NCBI RefSeq assembly: GCF_022234545.1
Contig: NZ_JAIEUI010000019.1
Coordinates: forward strand, 62,001-126,000
Reading direction: 5' to 3'
From: Paenibacillus piscarius
GTDB taxonomy: Bacteria; Bacillota; Bacilli; Paenibacillales; Paenibacillaceae
Length of the DNA: 64,000 nt
The notes below the pieces were generated by a model. It saw only the letters and a program-made list of their open reading frames with translations, made no database searches and was not told the origin of the DNA. The position numbers and the translations under genes are program-made. Shown one piece after another: positions 61,237 to 64,000 of this stretch (the stretch's first letter is position 1; each line of letters opens with the position of its first letter).

Positions 61237-61581
61237 ATGAATGAAGAATCGGCGGGAACAGGGAGAAAAATGAAAATCTCCGATTTTCAAACCAAGGATG
61301 TCATCAATATTGTGGACGGCAAGCGGCTCGGCCAGATCAGTGATCTGGAGCTCGATCTGCGCAGGGGAGTGATCGATGCGGTAATTGTGCCGGGCTACAC
61401 AAGGTTCATGGGACTGTTCGGCGGCGGTACTGATCTCGTCATTCCGTGGCGGAACATCGTCAAGATCGGGGCAGATGTTGTACTCGTGAAGCTGGAGGAG
61501 CCCCGCAGCCCCCAGGGGCAGGAGGAGCGGGAGCTGATGTATCTCGAACGTCCGGACCGCAGTGAACGGCGCACTTATTGA
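61237..61581 (+). CDS. ylmC: YlmC/YmxH-family PRC-barrel sporulation protein
   Basis: The 114-residue protein has a PRC-barrel core (MKISDFQTKDVINIVDGKRL; VIDAVIVPG; LVIPWRNIVKIG). Family members are small sporulation-associated proteins of unknown mechanism. Compared with B. subtilis YlmC it has a longer acidic C-terminus. ATG 61237 is preceded by GGGGTGGCAGG; ATG 61270 (GGGAG upstream) would give the family-like start and is possible. sigG-ylmC adjacency is similar to the B. subtilis order. Confidence 0.85.
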   Translation: MNEESAGTGRKMKISDFQTKDVINIVDGKRLGQISDLELDLRRGVIDAVIVPGYTRFMGLFGGGTDLVIPWRNIVKIGADVVLVKLEEPRSPQGQEERELMYLERPDRSERRTY

Positions 61582-61658
61582 CCGGGTGCGTCTTTTTTCT
61601 GCGGAAGCGGGTAAATCATAGCGGGAAAGGTATGTTACACTTAGACGGAGGTGAAGAG

Positions 61659-62513
61659 ATGGAACCGTTTATGAAAATTGAATCCGTACCAGAGCTGCTG
61701 CATTTGGAGCCGTGGCGGGAGCAGTACGGTCAGATCACAGCAGGGTTCACGGGCAGAGCAGGCGGCACAGGGAAACAGCCGTATGACAGCTTCAATTGCG
61801 CCCTGCATGTCGGCGATGATCCGGGGGATGTGCTCAGTAACCGGAGGCTGCTGGCCGCAAGCCTCGGTTTCCGGCTGGAGGACTGGACCTGCGGGGAACA
61901 GACCCATGGTACTGATATAGCTGTAATTACAGAGCAGGACCGCGGCAGAGGCAGTCTGGACCGGGCTTCCGCCTTTCAGGCGACAGACGGGCTGCTGACC
62001 AGTGTGCCGGGGGTGCTGCTGACCTCCTTTTATGCCGACTGTGTTCCGCTGTTCTTCTATGATCCGGCGCATCAGGCGGTTGGTCTGGCCCATGCGGGCT
62101 GGAAAGGAACCGTAGCCGGGATAGCGGCAGCGATGGTGCAGCGGATGGAACTGGTCTATGGAACCCGTCCGGAGGAGATAAGAGCTGCAATAGGTCCTTC
62201 CATAGGTGAATGCTGTTATGAGGTAGACGATGTTGTAATGGATCATGTCCGCCGGATGGAGACCGGGCTGAAGCCGGACACGGAGGCAGGGACGCGGAAA
62301 TTATATAGACGCTCGGCGAAGGACAGCAGCAAATCGATGCTGAACTTGAAAGAAATGAACCAACGCATTATGATAAAAGCAGGAATATTGCCGATTCATA
62401 TCGAATGTACAACTTGGTGTACAAGCTGTAACAGTGATCTGTTCTTCTCCTACCGGAAGGAGAACGGGGTTACCGGAAGAATGACGAGCTGGATTGGAAT
62501 AAAGGAGCGTTGA
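61659..62513 (+). CDS. pgeF: Peptidoglycan editing factor PgeF (YlmD, multicopper-oxidoreductase-like fold)
   Basis: The protein has 284 residues. Zn-site motifs are EQTHG, TSFYADCVPLFFYD and GLAHAGWKGTVAG, and IGECCYEV with CTSCNSDLFFSYR lies toward the C-terminus. The family removes wrongly incorporated L-Ser from UDP-MurNAc precursors in E. coli and has purine nucleoside phosphorylase activity in relatives (family knowledge). ATG 61659 lies 7 nt after GGAGGTG. Start of the ylmD-E-sepF-G-H block. Confidence 0.92.
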   Translation: MEPFMKIESVPELLHLEPWREQYGQITAGFTGRAGGTGKQPYDSFNCALHVGDDPGDVLSNRRLLAASLGFRLEDWTCGEQTHGTDIAVITEQDRGRGSLDRASAFQATDGLLTSVPGVLLTSFYADCVPLFFYDPAHQAVGLAHAGWKGTVAGIAAAMVQRMELVYGTRPEEIRAAIGPSIGECCYEVDDVVMDHVRRMETGLKPDTEAGTRKLYRRSAKDSSKSMLNLKEMNQRIMIKAGILPIHIECTTWCTSCNSDLFFSYRKENGVTGRMTSWIGIKER

Positions 62514-62515
62514 AT

Positions 62516-63211
62516 TTGGCCTCACTACAGGAGAGAAAAGCCATTGTCTTGGAGCGTGTTGCACAAGCCTGTGCGGCCAGCGGCCGGGATGTAAGTGAAG
62601 TCAAGGTGATTGCGGTTACGAAGTACGTATCGCTGAATACGGTTGCCGCATGTCTGGAAGCCGGACTGACCGAGATCGCGGAGAGCCGCTGGCAGGATGC
62701 GGAGCCCAAATGGAAAGCGCTTGGCGACCAAGGAACCTGGCATTTCATCGGGCATCTGCAAACCAACAAGGTGAAGGACGTTATCGGTAAATTTCAATAT
62801 ATCCACTCCCTGGACCGGTTATCGCTGGCCCGGGAGCTGCACAAGAAGGCGGATGCCGCCGGGCTGGATGTGAAGGTGTTTCTGCAGGTGAATATTTCCG
62901 GGGAGGACACGAAGTTTGGTCTGGCGCCGGAAGCGGTAGAAGAGTTCCTGCGGGAGATTGCCCCGCTGAGCCGCGTGAAGGTCATCGGACTAATGACCAT
63001 GGCTCCTCACGAGGAAGACCCTGAGGCGACCCGCCCGGTATTCCGCGGACTCCGTGAGCTGCGTGACCGCCTGAATCTGCTGGGCCTGACACCTGAGCCG
63101 ATCCGGGAGCTGTCGATGGGCATGTCGAATGACTTTGAAGTAGCGATTCAGGAAGGGGCCACCCGGGTGCGTCTGGGAACGGTATTAGTAGGTCATGAGG
63201 AGGGAGATTGA
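62516..63211 (+). CDS. ylmE: PLP-binding homeostasis protein, YggS/YlmE family
   Basis: The 231-residue single-domain alanine-racemase-fold protein carries the PLP lysine in VIAVTKYVS, WHFIGHLQTNK and the C-terminal LSMGMSNDFEVAIQEGATRVRLG. These proteins buffer PLP and amino/keto-acid pools and lack racemase activity. TTG 62516 lies 8 nt after AAAGGAG; TTG 62510 is an alternative overlapping the pgeF stop. It overlaps sepF by one base. Confidence 0.93.
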   Translation: MASLQERKAIVLERVAQACAASGRDVSEVKVIAVTKYVSLNTVAACLEAGLTEIAESRWQDAEPKWKALGDQGTWHFIGHLQTNKVKDVIGKFQYIHSLDRLSLARELHKKADAAGLDVKVFLQVNISGEDTKFGLAPEAVEEFLREIAPLSRVKVIGLMTMAPHEEDPEATRPVFRGLRELRDRLNLLGLTPEPIRELSMGMSNDFEVAIQEGATRVRLGTVLVGHEEGD

Positions 63212-63654
63212 TGGGCGTGATGAACCGGTTTATGAGTTTCTTGGGCTTGCAGGAGGAAGAGGAAGTTGTGGAACGGGAGCAGATATCCCGGGATGAGGAT
63301 GAATACGAGCCCGCCCCTGTAGAAACGCGCAAAAATCAGCGGAGCAACGTCGTCAGCATCCATTCACAGAAGAATGTTAAGGTAGTGCTCTATGAGCCAC
63401 GTTCGTATGACGAGGCCCAGGAGATTGCCGACCACCTGCGTTCCCACCGCACCGTAGTCATCAACCTGCAGCGGGTGCGCAATGATCAGGCGATGCGGAT
63501 TATCGATTTTCTGAGCGGAACTGTTTACGCGCTGGGTGGAGGAATTTCTAAGATTGGGGGCAATATATTTATGTGTACCCCGGACACTGTGGAGATCCAA
63601 GGCTCCATTACAGAGATCCTGAGCGACGAACAAGATTACAACAAAATGAGGTGA
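63211..63654 (+). CDS. sepF: Cell division protein SepF
   Basis: The 147-residue protein has an N-terminal amphipathic membrane anchor (MNRFMSFLGLQ), an acidic linker (about 15-55) and the SepF core (VVLYEPRSYDEAQEIADHLR; RTVVINLQRV; FLSGTVYALGG). SepF forms rings that bind FtsZ and assist septum formation alongside FtsA. It overlaps the ylmE stop (TGATG) and has a GGAGGGAG site. Confidence 0.95.
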   Translation: MGVMNRFMSFLGLQEEEEVVEREQISRDEDEYEPAPVETRKNQRSNVVSIHSQKNVKVVLYEPRSYDEAQEIADHLRSHRTVVINLQRVRNDQAMRIIDFLSGTVYALGGGISKIGGNIFMCTPDTVEIQGSITEILSDEQDYNKMR

Positions 63655-63661
63655 TCAGGCT

Positions 63662-63931
63662 TTGAACGAAATATCTTCAATTATTAACATCCTATTCACA
63701 ATTTACTATTACATGATTTTTATATATATTCTTATGTCCTGGCTGCCTAATCTGCGGGAGAACTTTATCGGCGAACTGCTGGGCAGGCTCGTGGAGCCGT
63801 TCCTTGCACCGTTCCGCAAGATTATTCCGCCGTTGTTCGGGACGATTGATATATCACCATTTATAGCAATCGCCGTTCTAAGGTTTGCGGTGATTGGGCT
63901 GAATTCCCTAGTAGCCATGGCCTTCGGCTAA
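63662..63931 (+). CDS. ylmG: YggT-family membrane protein YlmG
   Basis: The 89-residue protein has two transmembrane helices (about 5-25 and 62-85) with the family LGRLVEPFLAPFRKIIPPLFG stretch between them. TTG start after GAGGTGATCAGGC, 7 bp from sepF. The family is linked to division and envelope assembly, mechanism unknown. Confidence 0.9.
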   Translation: MNEISSIINILFTIYYYMIFIYILMSWLPNLRENFIGELLGRLVEPFLAPFRKIIPPLFGTIDISPFIAIAVLRFAVIGLNSLVAMAFG

Positions 63932-63935
63932 TCCG

Positions 63936-64000
63936 ATGAAGAATGAAATTTACGGGCATTTCCACCCGGACGAGCGGCAATTTGTGGACAAGGCCTGGGA
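63936..64000 (+). CDS. ylmH: RNA-binding S4-domain protein YlmH (start only)
   Basis: The first 21 codons (MKNEIYGHFHPDERQFVDKA...) match the beginning of YlmH and follow ylmG by 4 bp in the conserved order. The S4 domain lies beyond the window. No ribosome-binding site is obvious; coupling to ylmG is likely. Confidence 0.8.
   Translation, partial: MKNEIYGHFHPDERQFVDKAW

Overview
The window reads as chromosome of a Gram-positive endospore former, most likely Paenibacillus or a close relative (inference). The evidence is a Bacillus-type (class B) RNase P RNA, a division and cell-wall (dcw) cluster interleaved with spoVD, spoVE, spoIIGA, sigE and sigG, a bacillithiol gene (bshC), a meso-diaminopimelate-type murE, frequent TTG/GTG starts behind strong Shine-Dalgarno sites, and G+C that looks like 50-60 % over most of the sequence. 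Nearly every gene has a Bacillus subtilis counterpart, but the order is a mosaic of several B. subtilis neighbourhoods.

Layout. 1-8.8 kb: end of a Nif3-like gene, rnpB, an aminotransferase divergent from a MocR-type regulator, an exported S8 protease, small proteins and a lytic transglycosylase. 8.9-12.8 kb: a cysteine desulfurase/ThiI pair for tRNA 4-thiouridine, then a TerC-family membrane protein. 13-19.2 kb: a typA-ylaH-LCP-ylaL-ylaJ-ylaK block. 19.5-24.8 kb: a solute-binding protein, a coiled-coil exported protein, a DUF2626 protein, an RsfA-type regulator, a ketopantoate reductase and a DUF3397 protein. 25-30 kb: an oligopeptide ABC operon (oppA-B-C-F) in which oppD survives only as a 0.2 kb remnant. 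30.2-33.1 kb: bshC and S-adenosylhomocysteinase.

33.3-52.2 kb is the dcw cluster: mraZ-rsmH-ftsL-pbpB-spoVD-murE-murF-mraY-murD-spoVE-murG-murA-divIB-ftsA-ftsZ. Together these genes make the lipid II precursor, flip and polymerise it at the septum or the spore cortex, and build the Z-ring. Candidate control sites are 10-bp repeats (MraZ type) before mraZ, a sigma-H-like promoter before ftsA, and structured leaders before murA and divIB. After ftsZ come an Rpn-type nuclease gene, then spoIIGA-sigE behind a promoter with Spo0A-like boxes and a 21-bp spacer, then sigG and the ylmC-ylmD-ylmE-sepF-ylmG-ylmH block.

The most interesting region is 55.4-60.2 kb. A visibly AT-rich insert separates sigE from sigG, genes that are adjacent in B. 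subtilis. It encodes a 56-residue peptide with a Cys-x3-Cys-x2-Cys-x3-Cys array, two radical SAM/SPASM enzymes (one with an RRE-like N-terminus) and an ABC exporter without a peptidase domain. It has its own consensus promoter and a perfect 12-bp hairpin between the precursor and its first enzyme. I interpret it as a horizontally acquired sactipeptide-like (thioether-bridged) RiPP locus, apparently without a dedicated leader peptidase or immunity gene.
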